Shown here: positions 57,140-64,000 of the stretch, piece by piece
Position numbering within the stretch: position 1 is the stretch's first letter
Layout: each line of letters starts with the position of its first letter
Assembly (NCBI RefSeq): GCF_015291625.1
Contig: NZ_CP030047.1
Span: forward strand, 8,736,501-8,800,500
Source of the DNA: Bradyrhizobium sp. CCBAU 53421
Lineage (GTDB): Bacteria > Pseudomonadota > Alphaproteobacteria > Rhizobiales > Xanthobacteraceae
Length of the DNA stretch: 64,000 bases
Direction of reading: 5' to 3'
Position numbers and translations under genes: made by a program
The notes under the pieces: generated by a model
Told to the model about the DNA's origin: nothing
Database searches by the model: none
Seen by the model: only the letters and a program-made list of their open reading frames with translations

Positions 57140-58199
57140 GCAGGCAAAGCCGCTTCCGTTCAACGATCCCGCGCACTGGGACAAGATGGTCGCCACCTAC
57201 GAGGCGCAGTCGCAGCCGTTCACGACACATTTCGCCGAGGCCGCGGTCGCGATGCTCCCGATCGGCCGGTCGTCGAAGGTGCTCGATGTCGCCACCGGCA
57301 CGGGTGCCGCGGCGCTTGCGGCCGCGCGCAGGGGCGCCGACGTCACCGCGATCGACTTCTCCGCCGGCATGGTGGCACGGGTCCGCGCGCATGAGGTGGC
57401 GAATATCGAGGCGCGGCAGATGGACGGCCAGGCGCTCGATTTGCCGGATGCCGCGTTCGATGCAGCGGTGTCGGTGTTCGGCGTCATGCTGTTTCCGGAC
57501 TGGCGCGCCGGACTGCGCGAGATGGCACGGGTGACGCGACCGGGCGGATCGGCGGCGATTGCAGTCTGGAAAAGCGCCGACGGCGCCGCGGTGTATCTCC
57601 TGCTCTCGCAGATCATCCGCCGGCTCTATCCCGACCACGTCACGCCGATGCCCTGCACCGGCCTCGCCGAGCTCGCCGATCCCACCCGCCTCAGCGCCGC
57701 GATCATTGCCGCCGGCTTCTCCGATCCTGTCGTCGCCGAGATCACCCACGACTTCCAGCTCAATGTCGTCAATCCTGCCGACGTCGACAAGCTGTTCGAG
57801 TTCATGCCGCATTGGGGCGGCCTCGATGCGGACCAGAGCGACACCGTTGCGCGCGCCTTCCGGGGCGAGATCGAGCGAGGCCGTGTCGGCGACAGTTTTG
57901 CGATTCCCTCGACCGCGCTGATCGCGACGGCGCTGCGACCCTCACCTCGCTCTCCGGCAGCAACCGCCGCGCCTGGATGCGCGATCAATCGGCACATTGC
58001 GTGCGCCGGATCGACCTCATCTGCGCTTGCGCCTGTCGTCGCCCTGCTTGTCTGCGTCACTTGGCGGCTGCAGGCCGGCGCTGTTGGCCCAGCGGTCGAG
58101 TTCCTCGATGATCCGCCGATGGCTCGGCCGCAGTGTCGACGGAGCACCGGGCTCCTGAGACAATTTTCGGGGCAGCTTGACCTGTTCTGGCATGGCTAG
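57126..58199 (+). CDS. Class I SAM-dependent methyltransferase, C terminus doubtful
   Basis: 357 aa as open. Motif I VLDVATGTGAAALAAARRG at residues 52-70, motif II VTAIDFSAGM, post-I DGQALDLPDAAFDAAVSVFG and ARVTRPGGSAAIAVWK are all intact (UbiE/Methyltransf_11 type). Relatives are about 270 aa. After IPSTALIATAL (about residue 269) the sequence turns Ala/Pro/Cys-rich and runs antisense to a plausible 58 aa gene, suggesting a lost stop or frameshift near 57930. Co-transcribed with Rrf2; substrate unknown. Confidence 0.78.
   Translation: MQSSEQAKPLPFNDPAHWDKMVATYEAQSQPFTTHFAEAAVAMLPIGRSSKVLDVATGTGAAALAAARRGADVTAIDFSAGMVARVRAHEVANIEARQMDGQALDLPDAAFDAAVSVFGVMLFPDWRAGLREMARVTRPGGSAAIAVWKSADGAAVYLLLSQIIRRLYPDHVTPMPCTGLAELADPTRLSAAIIAAGFSDPVVAEITHDFQLNVVNPADVDKLFEFMPHWGGLDADQSDTVARAFRGEIERGRVGDSFAIPSTALIATALRPSPRSPAATAAPGCAINRHIACAGSTSSALAPVVALLVCVTWRLQAGAVGPAVEFLDDPPMARPQCRRSTGLLRQFSGQLDLFWHG
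58017..58193 (-). CDS. Small charged protein, 58 aa, unknown function
   Basis: Minus strand; ATG at 58191-58193 with a GGAG site nine bases upstream. MPEQVKLPRKLSQEPGAP leads into an amphipathic helix (RRIIEELDRWANSAGLQ) and an acidic/basic tail ending KQGDDRRKRR. The composition is like a real cytosolic small protein. It lies antisense to the doubtful 3' end of the methyltransferase and upstream of mscL on the same strand. Confidence 0.5.
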   Translation of the reverse strand: MPEQVKLPRKLSQEPGAPSTLRPSHRRIIEELDRWANSAGLQPPSDADKQGDDRRKRR

Positions 58200-58240
58200 G
58201 CTCCAGAGCTGGGCAGTACGCACGATACTAGTGGCGATCG

Positions 58241-58660
58241 CTACGCACGCGACTTGAGGAGATCGCGAATCTCGGTGAGCAGTTCTTGCTCCTTGGTCGG
58301 CTTCGGCGGATCGGCCGGCGCCGCCGGCGCTTCGCGCTTGAGCTGATTCATGAGGCGGACCACGATGAACAGCACGAAGGCGACGATAAGGAAGTTGAGC
58401 GTGAGGGTCAGGAAGTTGCCCCAAGCCAGCACCGCACCCTGCTTCTTGGCATCGGCGAGGTTGGTCGCCGTCACCGACTTCGAGAGCGCGGTGAAATAAT
58501 TGGAGAAGTCGAGCCCGCCGCTGACCGCGCCGATGATGGGCATGATGATGTCGGCCACCATCGACGAGACGATCGCGCCGAACGCCGCGCCGATGATCAC
58601 GCCGACGGCGAGATCGACGACGTTGCCCTTCATGGCGAATTCCCTGAATTCCTTCAGCAT
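58241..58660 (-). CDS. mscL: Large-conductance mechanosensitive channel MscL
   Basis: 139 aa from ATG 58660 (ribosome site AGGAGA). TM1 with the gating core [35 protein letters not shown], a periplasmic loop, TM2 [20 protein letters not shown], and the C-terminal helix [17 protein letters not shown]. Emergency osmotic release valve of the inner membrane. Confidence 0.97.
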   Translation of the reverse strand: MLKEFREFAMKGNVVDLAVGVIIGAAFGAIVSSMVADIIMPIIGAVSGGLDFSNYFTALSKSVTATNLADAKKQGAVLAWGNFLTLTLNFLIVAFVLFIVVRLMNQLKREAPAAPADPPKPTKEQELLTEIRDLLKSRA

Positions 58661-58734
58661 GTGATCTCCTGTTCCAGGAAAGCGTCGGGACGGCCCGGCG
58701 ACTGCATCACCGGCCGCGACAAAGGTGCGAACGA

Positions 58735-59025
58735 TTATTGGTGGGCTGCCGGCTTCGCGGGCGCCGCGACCGGCTGCGCAGGCGCGGCCTGTTCCCACGG
58801 CGCCGGCAGGATGACCCGCGCCGGCGGCAGGGTCTGCGCGGCGCGCTGCACGCCGGCATTCACATGCGCCGGCTGCGGCTCGTCGCCGGTGTTATCGGCA
58901 CGGGCAACGGCGATGCCGAGCGCCAAGCCGGCGAATCCAAGTCCGGCGACAAGTCCCGCGCCGATCGACGCGGCAGTCCGCACCAGGCGGGGTCTGTCCA
59001 GGATGGCAAGATGAGATGAGGTCAC
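58735..59025 (-). CDS. Small membrane-anchored Ala/Pro-rich protein
   Basis: 96 aa starting with GTG 59025 after GAGGAG. One N-terminal hydrophobic segment ([20 protein letters not shown]) followed by an Ala/Pro/Gln-rich tail that is probably periplasmic. Such single-span Pro/Ala-rich small proteins are frequent in Bradyrhizobium; function unknown. Confidence 0.6.
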   Translation of the reverse strand: MTSSHLAILDRPRLVRTAASIGAGLVAGLGFAGLALGIAVARADNTGDEPQPAHVNAGVQRAAQTLPPARVILPAPWEQAAPAQPVAAPAKPAAHQ

Positions 59026-59102
59026 CGCAACTGCTCCTCACGCAATACACTTCGTTCGAAGCCGGCGGGACGCTGCCGTCCCGCGCGGCTCAAGGCAAAT
59101 CG

Positions 59103-59504
59103 TCAGGTCTTGATGTCGGCCGGCAGCTTGCCGCCATTGGCGGCGAGCTTGGCCATCACCTGCTGATGCAGCCAGACGTTCATGGTGGCGGTGTTGTTGG
59201 TATCGCCGGTGTAATGCAGCTCCTTGGCGAGCTCCTTGCGCGCGGCGAGGCTGCTGTCGAGGCCGAGCGCCTTCATCAGGTCGACGATCGAGGTGCGCCA
59301 GTCGAGCTTCTCGCCGCTGGCCGCGGCCGCCTTGTCGACGATCGCCGCGACGTCGACGGATTGCGCGGCGGGCGCCGCCGACGCGGGAGCTGATGATGTT
59401 GATGCCGGTGCGGTGCCAGGCGCAGCCGTCGTTGTGCCCTCAGGTGTCTTGGCCTGGGCGCCGTGACCGAAGATTGCACCCATGATGCTTCCAAAAATGC
59501 TCAT
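59103..59504 (-). CDS. DUF3597 domain protein
   Basis: 133 aa with a GAGAG ribosome site. MSIFGSIMGAIFG is a glycine-rich amphipathic start, then an Ala/Thr/Pro linker, then the conserved DUF3597 core (VDVAAIVDKAAAASGEKLDW, SIVDLMKALGLDSSLAARKE, ELHYTGDTNNTATMNVWLH). DUF3597 is found in small proteobacterial proteins of unknown function, sometimes related to LysM-containing envelope proteins. Confidence 0.85.
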   Translation of the reverse strand: MSIFGSIMGAIFGHGAQAKTPEGTTTAAPGTAPASTSSAPASAAPAAQSVDVAAIVDKAAAASGEKLDWRTSIVDLMKALGLDSSLAARKELAKELHYTGDTNNTATMNVWLHQQVMAKLAANGGKLPADIKT

Positions 59505-59708
59505 GTTCTCTCACTCCGTGCGCCCGGGACACCGTTCGTCCCGTGGCTGGTTCCGGTGACGGGCGGACGATAGGCAGGCCATTGGCCGAGTGGAAGATGA
59601 CCATCGTCACTATCGGAGTGTGGGGCGGCGTGGTGCAGTCGGGGGAGAATCGCGCGGTCGTGCACCGCACGTCGCGCGCGTTTCATCGTACGCCCCACGT
59701 GCGATGAA

Positions 59709-59759
59709 GTCAGCCGTCCCGGCCCGATTCGCCAGCCCCGAGAAGTCGGGACGGCTGAC
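59709..59759. terminator. 13-bp perfect hairpin downstream of the small GTPase gene
   Basis: GTCAGCCGTCCCG (59709-59721) and CGGGACGGCTGAC (59747-59759) are perfect complements around a 25-base loop. It begins 26 bases after the GTPase stop on the minus strand. No U-run follows, so a factor-independent terminator is uncertain; may also stabilise the mRNA 3' end. Confidence 0.55.
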
Positions 59760-59785
59760 ACCAACATGCGCTTGCGTTGCGTGAA

Positions 59786-60286
59786 CTAGAGCTGGCGGCG
59801 GCGGATGGTCTGCGCGAGCTCGACAAAGCTTTCAGCGATGCCGACGCCGGTCTTGGCGCTGACCGATTTGACGCTCGACTTGGCGAGCCCGGCAATCGCG
59901 CCGGCGCTGCCGGCGGCTTCCGGCAGGTCGATCTTGTTCAACAATGCGCGGTAGGGCCGGCCCGGGAATCGCTCCTCGAAACCGCGCACCAGCTCGACCA
60001 TGCGGGTCACGGTCTGCGGCCGCGTGACGTCGGACACGATGATGGCCGCGGATGCGCCGGTGACGTAGACGGTGTCGAAGATCTGCGTGCCGAAATCGCC
60101 GTCGGTGTCCCACAGCACGAGCCGCATCGGATCGCTGCCGTCCGCCGGCGCCACGTCGTGGCTCAGGATCTCGACGCCCAGCGTCGATTTATACTGGCCC
60201 TCGAACCGGTTGTAGATCAGGCGGTAGAGGATCGACGTCTTGCCGACCCCCATGTCGCCGAGCAGCATGACTTTTGCGGTGAGCAT
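59786..60286 (-). CDS. Ras/Rab-like small GTPase
   Basis: 166 aa single G domain. G1 GDMGVGKTS (10-18), effector-loop Thr35 in STLGVEI (Rab-like), G3 DTDG (60-63), G4 NKID (117-120), G5 SAK (143-145). Switch II reads WDTDGDFGTQ: the Ala59/Gln61 equivalents of Ras are both Asp, so intrinsic hydrolysis should be slow. No lipidation motif at either end. ATG shares one base with the stop of the upstream OmpA-domain gene (TGATG), so translation is coupled. Belongs with bacterial Ras-superfamily GTPases (MglA/Rup types) usually paired with roadblock or longin partners. Confidence 0.92.
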   Translation of the reverse strand: MLTAKVMLLGDMGVGKTSILYRLIYNRFEGQYKSTLGVEILSHDVAPADGSDPMRLVLWDTDGDFGTQIFDTVYVTGASAAIIVSDVTRPQTVTRMVELVRGFEERFPGRPYRALLNKIDLPEAAGSAGAIAGLAKSSVKSVSAKTGVGIAESFVELAQTIRRRQL

Positions 60287-62037
60287 CAGCGGGCCACTTC
60301 GCCTCGATAGACCGTCTCAAACGCGACGCGGCGGTTGCCGCCGACGGTGGTGTCGAGCCGGTCGGTGATCGGCATCGTCGCGGCGCGCGAAACCAAAATC
60401 AGCCGCGACGGGTCGACCCCGAGCGCGGTCAGCCTGCGCTGCACCTGCTCCGCTCGCTTGCGACCCAGTGTCTTGTTGGTGCCCTCGGTGCCGCTCTGAT
60501 CGGCATAGCCGACGATGCGCAGCCTGAGATCGTTGTTCGTCATGAGTCCGGCGAGTTCGCGCAGCTGCTGCTCGGCCTGGTCGTTGTCGAGGAATTCGTC
60601 CGAATTGTTGACGAAGAAGATCGCGGTCGAGGCGATGAAGCGGTCGAGCCGCGCCGCCGGCCCGTCGGCGACGGACTGCAGCTTGGTGACTTGCTCGCCC
60701 AGTTTCGCGGACTGCTCGCCGAGTCTGTCATATTGCGCGGCGAGACCGGCATATTTCTCATCGCCCGACTTCGCCTGCGCGCCGATCGCCTCACGCATCT
60801 GGTCGAGACTCGCCTGCAGGCGCGTCAGGCTCTGCTGCAGGCCCGCGATGCCGGCCTGCGATGCCGCCGCCTGTTCCGGCGTGGACACCAGCCCGATGCG
60901 GTCGACGACCTTGTAGGGCGCCGCGGCCGCAGCGAGCGCGTCGATCAGCGGCGCCGTCTCCAGCTGGTTCGGCTCGATACCCGACACGGCCACGCTTGCC
61001 TTGCCGTGATCGAAGTCGAGCCGCAGCGGGAAGGTGACAAGCAACGGCTGCTTGGCGGCGAGCTGCTCCAGCGCCGCATGGGTGCGCCGCTCCAGGAGGG
61101 CGCGCGTCACCGAGGTCGCGGCAAGCCAGAGCGACAGCGCGGCCGCCGCGGCGAGCACGGCACACAGGATCACCTTACCGCGCCGGCTCGCGATCCGCCG
61201 CGGCGCGTCGTCGGTCTCGATCGCGGCGGCGAGCGAGGCGAGCATCGGGCCATCGCAATCCGCGCCGCGGTCGATGCGCTCGATCGCGTCGAAGAACAGC
61301 GAATTGATCCGGGCATTGTCGGCGGGACGCAGCGGCCCCAGGCACTCCGCCGCCAGGATGAAACGGGGCGAGGCGCGCAGCGCGAGCTGCCGGCCGCCGA
61401 AATCGAGCGTCTGCAGATTGCCTTCGCCGGCCAGCGCCTGCACCGAGAATTCGAGAATCGCCGCGACCATCGCGCTGAGCAGGTCGGCGCGCTCGTCGGC
61501 GGTGGCCTCGCGCTTCCAGTCGGCGATCAGGCGGCCATTGCCGCGTTCGATGATCAGGAGCCGGTTGATCTGCGGCGGACTGTCGGCGAGCACGAACTCG
61601 CTGATCGGACGTCCCGTCACCAGCGACTTGACCCGCCCGACCCACAATTGCGCCGAGGTCAGCGCATTGATGCGCTGTTCGAGCGAAGCAACCAGTTCCC
61701 GGAACGCGTTCGCGACCGCGGCGCTGACCAGCCGGCCGACGATCGGATAAAGCGCCTCGATCATCTGCTCGCGCGAATTCTTGATCTCGCTGCGGATCGC
61801 GGAGACCACGACCGGCGCGATCGCGCTGGCGAGCTCGCGCGGCCGGTTGACCTCGGCGCGCTCCAGCGCCTCGACCAGGATGCCGGCGGTGGCCGCTTCC
61901 AGACGATCGGCGTTCCCGACATAGCGCTGCAGCGTATCGAGGTCGGCCTCCAGCGACGTCAGACGCGTCGCCTCGGGCTGAAACAGCAATGTCTTGAGCT
62001 GCTCGATCTCGCGGTTCTGGCCGGCAGCAGCTGCCAT
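60286..62037 (-). CDS. Inner-membrane protein with longin/roadblock-like domain and periplasmic OmpA domain
   Basis: 583 aa from ATG 62037, two bases after the preceding gene. Order: N-terminal motif REIEQLKTLLFQ (9-20) and helical region (20-150); cytosolic longin/roadblock-like domain (157-255: RLLIIERGNGRLIADW, DLLSAMVAAILEFSVQALA, RFILAAECLGP); one transmembrane helix (287-308); BON-like segment (330-385); coiled coil (395-457); OmpA-C peptidoglycan-binding domain (468-578: RLRIVGYADQSGTEGTNKTL, RKRAEQVQRRLTALGV). The OmpA domain would anchor to peptidoglycan and the longin-like domain would contact the GTPase. Domain naming of 157-255 is by pattern. Confidence 0.82.
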   Translation of the reverse strand: MAAAAGQNREIEQLKTLLFQPEATRLTSLEADLDTLQRYVGNADRLEAATAGILVEALERAEVNRPRELASAIAPVVVSAIRSEIKNSREQMIEALYPIVGRLVSAAVANAFRELVASLEQRINALTSAQLWVGRVKSLVTGRPISEFVLADSPPQINRLLIIERGNGRLIADWKREATADERADLLSAMVAAILEFSVQALAGEGNLQTLDFGGRQLALRASPRFILAAECLGPLRPADNARINSLFFDAIERIDRGADCDGPMLASLAAAIETDDAPRRIASRRGKVILCAVLAAAAALSLWLAATSVTRALLERRTHAALEQLAAKQPLLVTFPLRLDFDHGKASVAVSGIEPNQLETAPLIDALAAAAAPYKVVDRIGLVSTPEQAAASQAGIAGLQQSLTRLQASLDQMREAIGAQAKSGDEKYAGLAAQYDRLGEQSAKLGEQVTKLQSVADGPAARLDRFIASTAIFFVNNSDEFLDNDQAEQQLRELAGLMTNNDLRLRIVGYADQSGTEGTNKTLGRKRAEQVQRRLTALGVDPSRLILVSRAATMPITDRLDTTVGGNRRVAFETVYRGEVAR

Positions 62038-62038
62038 G

Positions 62039-62401
62039 CTATTTGCCCGTGCGGCCGGATCCCAATCCGCTGATCGCAGCGCCGAGCTGGGTGATGGCCG
62101 CACCGACATCCTTCAGCGAATCGAGGCGCTTCTGCTCGGTATCGCGTTCGAGGTCGGAGAGCCGCGCCTGCAGCGCGGTGAGCTCGTTGGTGAAGTCCGC
62201 CTGCATCTGCTTCAGCGACGCCTGCATCTCCTCGCGCAGACCCGAGAGGTTGGTCTCGAGCGAGCGTTGCGCGCCGCCAAACAACAGGTCGCGGACCTGA
62301 TCGATCGCCGCCATGCCATGCGCCGCGGCATCCGCGCCGTTGCCGGCCGCCGCGTTTGCCGGACCGTCGGTGTCCTTGGTCTGGCGCTCGATACCCTTCA
62401 T
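62039..62401 (-). CDS. Coiled-coil protein of the small-GTPase operon
   Basis: 120 aa from ATG 62401 (GGGA nine bases upstream; ATG 62407 alternative). Polar N terminus, then IDQVRDLLFGGAQRSLETNL (33-52) leading to a long coiled coil (52-98) and a hydrophobic helix near the end (VGAAITQLGAAISGLG). The IDQVRDLLFG motif resembles REIEQLKTLLFQ at the N terminus of the next protein. First gene of the operon; probably a soluble partner of the GTPase complex. Confidence 0.78.
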   Translation of the reverse strand: MKGIERQTKDTDGPANAAAGNGADAAAHGMAAIDQVRDLLFGGAQRSLETNLSGLREEMQASLKQMQADFTNELTALQARLSDLERDTEQKRLDSLKDVGAAITQLGAAISGLGSGRTGK

Positions 62402-62561
62402 GGTCATTTCCCGCTTACTCACAGCTGCGCAATCCGGACCTGCGGTGTCAAAAAGCAAATCCGAAACAACCCTATAGCCAATTTTGTCGGCGCGGCCCAG
62501 AGAAAGGCGAGCAATCTCAGCAAGATCAACCGCATGGTTGTGCGATCGGGGGCAATTATTT

Positions 62562-63218
62562 CTAGTAAGTTATTGCCTTTATTGCGAGTTCCGTACGGTT
62601 CTTGACCTGGCATTTCTCCAGGATGGTGCTGACATAGTTCTTCACCGTGCCCTCGGCCAAATGCAGCCGTTCACCAATCTCGGTATTGCTCTTGCCCTCG
62701 ACGATCAGCGTGAGAATTTCATTCTCCCGCGCCGTCAGCCCGTCGCGAACCGGCAGCTTCGCCGAGACGCGCGGGCCGCGCAGCCGTTTGAACTCGTCGA
62801 GGATGCGCGCGGCGACGCTGGGCGACAGCCCGGACTGGCCGTTGATCACCGCGCGGATGGTCGAGGCGATCTCCTCCATCCTGGCGTCCTTCAAGAGATA
62901 CGCCTTGGCGCCGGCGCTGACCGCCTCGAAGATCAGATCGTTGGTCTCGAATGTCGTCAGGACGACGATATGGGTCTGCGGCAGCTCGCGGAGAATCCGC
63001 TGGGTCGCCGCAATGCCGTCGACGCGCGGCATCTGCAGGTCCATCAGGATCACGTCCGGCCGATAGCGCCGCGCGAATTCGATGGCCTGCTCGCCGTCGG
63101 ACGCACCGGGAAGGATCTCGAAATCGTCGTTCTGCTGGGCCAGCAGTGTGGCGATACCTTCCCTGATCAGGGTCTGATCCTCGGCGATCAGCACCCGCAC
63201 CTTCTCAATTCTGCTCAC
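62562..63218 (-). CDS. NarL/FixJ-type response regulator
   Basis: 218 aa from GTG 63218, with GAGGA upstream. Receiver domain with phospho-acceptor Asp60 in DVILMDLQMPRVDG, Thr and Lys switch residues (VVLTTFE, YLLKDA), then a LuxR-type helix-turn-helix (LTARENEILTLIVEGKSNTE, LAEGTVKNYVSTILEKCQVK). Partner of the histidine kinase encoded just upstream; resembles DesR/LiaR regulators. The frame stays open to 63473 without a ribosome site. Confidence 0.93.
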   Translation of the reverse strand: MSRIEKVRVLIAEDQTLIREGIATLLAQQNDDFEILPGASDGEQAIEFARRYRPDVILMDLQMPRVDGIAATQRILRELPQTHIVVLTTFETNDLIFEAVSAGAKAYLLKDARMEEIASTIRAVINGQSGLSPSVAARILDEFKRLRGPRVSAKLPVRDGLTARENEILTLIVEGKSNTEIGERLHLAEGTVKNYVSTILEKCQVKNRTELAIKAITY

Positions 63219-63238
63219 GTCATCCTCTTGAAGGTCCT

Positions 63239-63269
63239 GAGCATGATCCGATTGAATCGGATCATGCTC
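63239..63269. repeat. Perfect 15-bp palindrome between kinase and regulator genes
   Basis: GAGCATGATCCGATT and AATCGGATCATGCTC are perfect complements around a single G. Same outer sequence as the repeat at 5521-5569. Located in the transcript between kinase stop and regulator start. Confidence 0.8.
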
Positions 63270-63286
63270 CTGTCGTTTTGTTGGTC

Positions 63287-63330
63287 GCGCTTTTCTGGCG
63301 CGAACTGGTACCCACTTCGCTCGAAAACGC
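63287..63330. repeat. Repeat family A, copy 4
   Basis: GCGCTTTTC and GAAAACGC ends around the core GGCGCGAACTGGTACCCACT; shares the core with copies at 21842, 26513 and 27952. Lies 22 bases after the kinase stop. Confidence 0.75.
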
Positions 63331-63351
63331 GCTGAATAGGCAGCAACGACA

Positions 63352-64000
63352 TCAGTCCGCCAGCACGCCGTCGGACGCTGCCGGCGGCACCGCCACGGGA
63401 AGCGATATCCGGACCAGCGTTCCTTGCCCGGGCGCGCTCTCCACCGCGCAGCTTCCGCCGACGAGTTCAGCAAATTCGGTCATCCCGATCAATCCGAAAT
63501 GTCCGGGAGTAGGAACCGCGAGATCGAAGCCGCGGCCGTCGTCGCGGATCTCGACAACGAGCTTGCGGCCGACCGCGGCCGGCTCATCGTACGCGTGAAA
63601 GGAGACACGGCGTGCCTGCGCATGGGCCTGAACATTGCGCAATGCCTCGCTGAGGATGCGCTGAACCGTCAAGCCGCAATCGCGCAAGCCGGGACGCGCC
63701 TCCTCGTCGATCTGGATCGACACCCTGACACCGCTGCGCGCGGCGAAGTCGCTGAGCAGCCCCTCGACATCGGGATCGAGCTTCAGATCGTCTGGTGTGC
63801 GCAGGCGATCGATGGCCTCGCGGGCACGCGAGAGACCGCTCGCTGCGGCGTCTTCGGCTGTCGCAAGGCTGTCCGCCACCCGCACGGGATCGGCCGACAG
63901 ATAGTGCCTGATCAGCCGGATCTGGGTCAGCAGCGCCACGATCGAATGCACCAGCGTATCGTGCAGGTCGCGCGCCAGCCGCAGCCGCGTCCGCGCCAGC
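63352..64000 (-). CDS. NarL-family sensor histidine kinase, C-terminal part (cut by window edge)
   Basis: Runs beyond the right end; about 216 residues are visible. HisKA_3 dimerisation domain with phospho-acceptor His in RLARDLHDTLVHS (His codon at 63961-63963), then a HATPase domain with EALRNVQAHAQARRV, EIRDDGRGFDL and FGLIGMTEFAELVGG. Typical of kinases pairing with NarL/DesR regulators, as encoded next. Sensor part not seen. Confidence 0.93.
   Translation of the reverse strand, partial: LARTRLRLARDLHDTLVHSIVALLTQIRLIRHYLSADPVRVADSLATAEDAAASGLSRAREAIDRLRTPDDLKLDPDVEGLLSDFAARSGVRVSIQIDEEARPGLRDCGLTVQRILSEALRNVQAHAQARRVSFHAYDEPAAVGRKLVVEIRDDGRGFDLAVPTPGHFGLIGMTEFAELVGGSCAVESAPGQGTLVRISLPVAVPPAASDGVLAD

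Noticed and set aside
57812..58111. Alternative plus-strand frame continuing past the methyltransferase C terminus
   Set aside because: No start, no domain, and Cys/Arg-rich; kept only as evidence that the 3' end of the methyltransferase is disturbed.
59724..59746. sRNA gene in the loop of the hairpin downstream of the GTPase gene
   Set aside because: Only 25 bases of loop with no promoter; better explained as a 3' hairpin.

Overview
The window is 64 kb of high-GC, gene-dense chromosome from an alphaproteobacterium, most likely Bradyrhizobium or a close relative. Three things point there: the chvI-chvG-hprK-EIIA(Man)-HPr gene order, several families of palindromic intergenic repeats of the kind scattered through Bradyrhizobium genomes, and housekeeping proteins (LepA, Map, RadC, ModABC) of alphaproteobacterial type. 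No rRNA, tRNA, CRISPR array, prophage or complete insertion sequence was recognised. Genus assignment is inference.

Layout. 1-3.5 kb: end of chvI, then chvG, hprK, a mannose-type EIIA and HPr, a regulatory PTS without sugar permease. 3.7-9.7 kb: a GT39-like membrane glycosyltransferase, a D,D-carboxypeptidase-like M15 peptidase next to a caspase-like protein with two YARHG domains, and lepA. 9.9-16.3 kb: MFS transporter, acyl-CoA-dehydrogenase-like flavoprotein, APH-type kinase and a lower-GC orphan MASE4 histidine kinase. 16.7-26.5 kb: chemoreceptor, DUF1801 protein, PAS-GGDEF-EAL protein, L,D-transpeptidase, MepA-type endopeptidase and modABC. 26.6-33.9 kb: Pro-rich membrane protein, CPA1 K+/H+ antiporter, MscS-type channel, map, a Tag-like glycosylase and radC. 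34-49.5 kb: a frameshifted flavin monooxygenase divergent from a LysR gene, a TPR-like protein, glgX, a LysR/DUF1254 divergent pair, an AcoR-type sigma-54 activator, a TPR lipoprotein-like secreted protein, and a three-gene flavin oxidoreductase group. 49.8-58.7 kb: a large MscS-family channel, a ClpS-like/zinc-finger/AAA+ fusion protein, a TPR-glycosyltransferase, an Rrf2-methyltransferase pair, and mscL. 58.7-64 kb: small envelope proteins, a three-gene small-GTPase operon, and a NarL-type response regulator with its partial histidine kinase.

Two loci stand out. (1) 59786-62401 is a tightly coupled operon of a coiled-coil protein, a membrane protein with a longin/roadblock-like cytoplasmic domain plus a periplasmic OmpA domain, and a Rab/Ras-like GTPase whose switch II lacks the catalytic Gln: a plausible GTPase switch tethered to the cell wall. 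(2) 52522-54252 encodes one polypeptide in which a ClpS-like N-degron adaptor domain and a ClpX-type C4 zinc finger precede a classical (Cdc48/FtsH/Bcs1-like) AAA+ motor, a combination I do not recognise as described.

The general theme of the remaining genes is envelope and osmotic homeostasis: three mechanosensitive channels, a K+/H+ antiporter, ChvG/ChvI, and three peptidoglycan-acting enzymes. Coordinates follow the starts judged best from ribosome binding sites; alternatives are stated.
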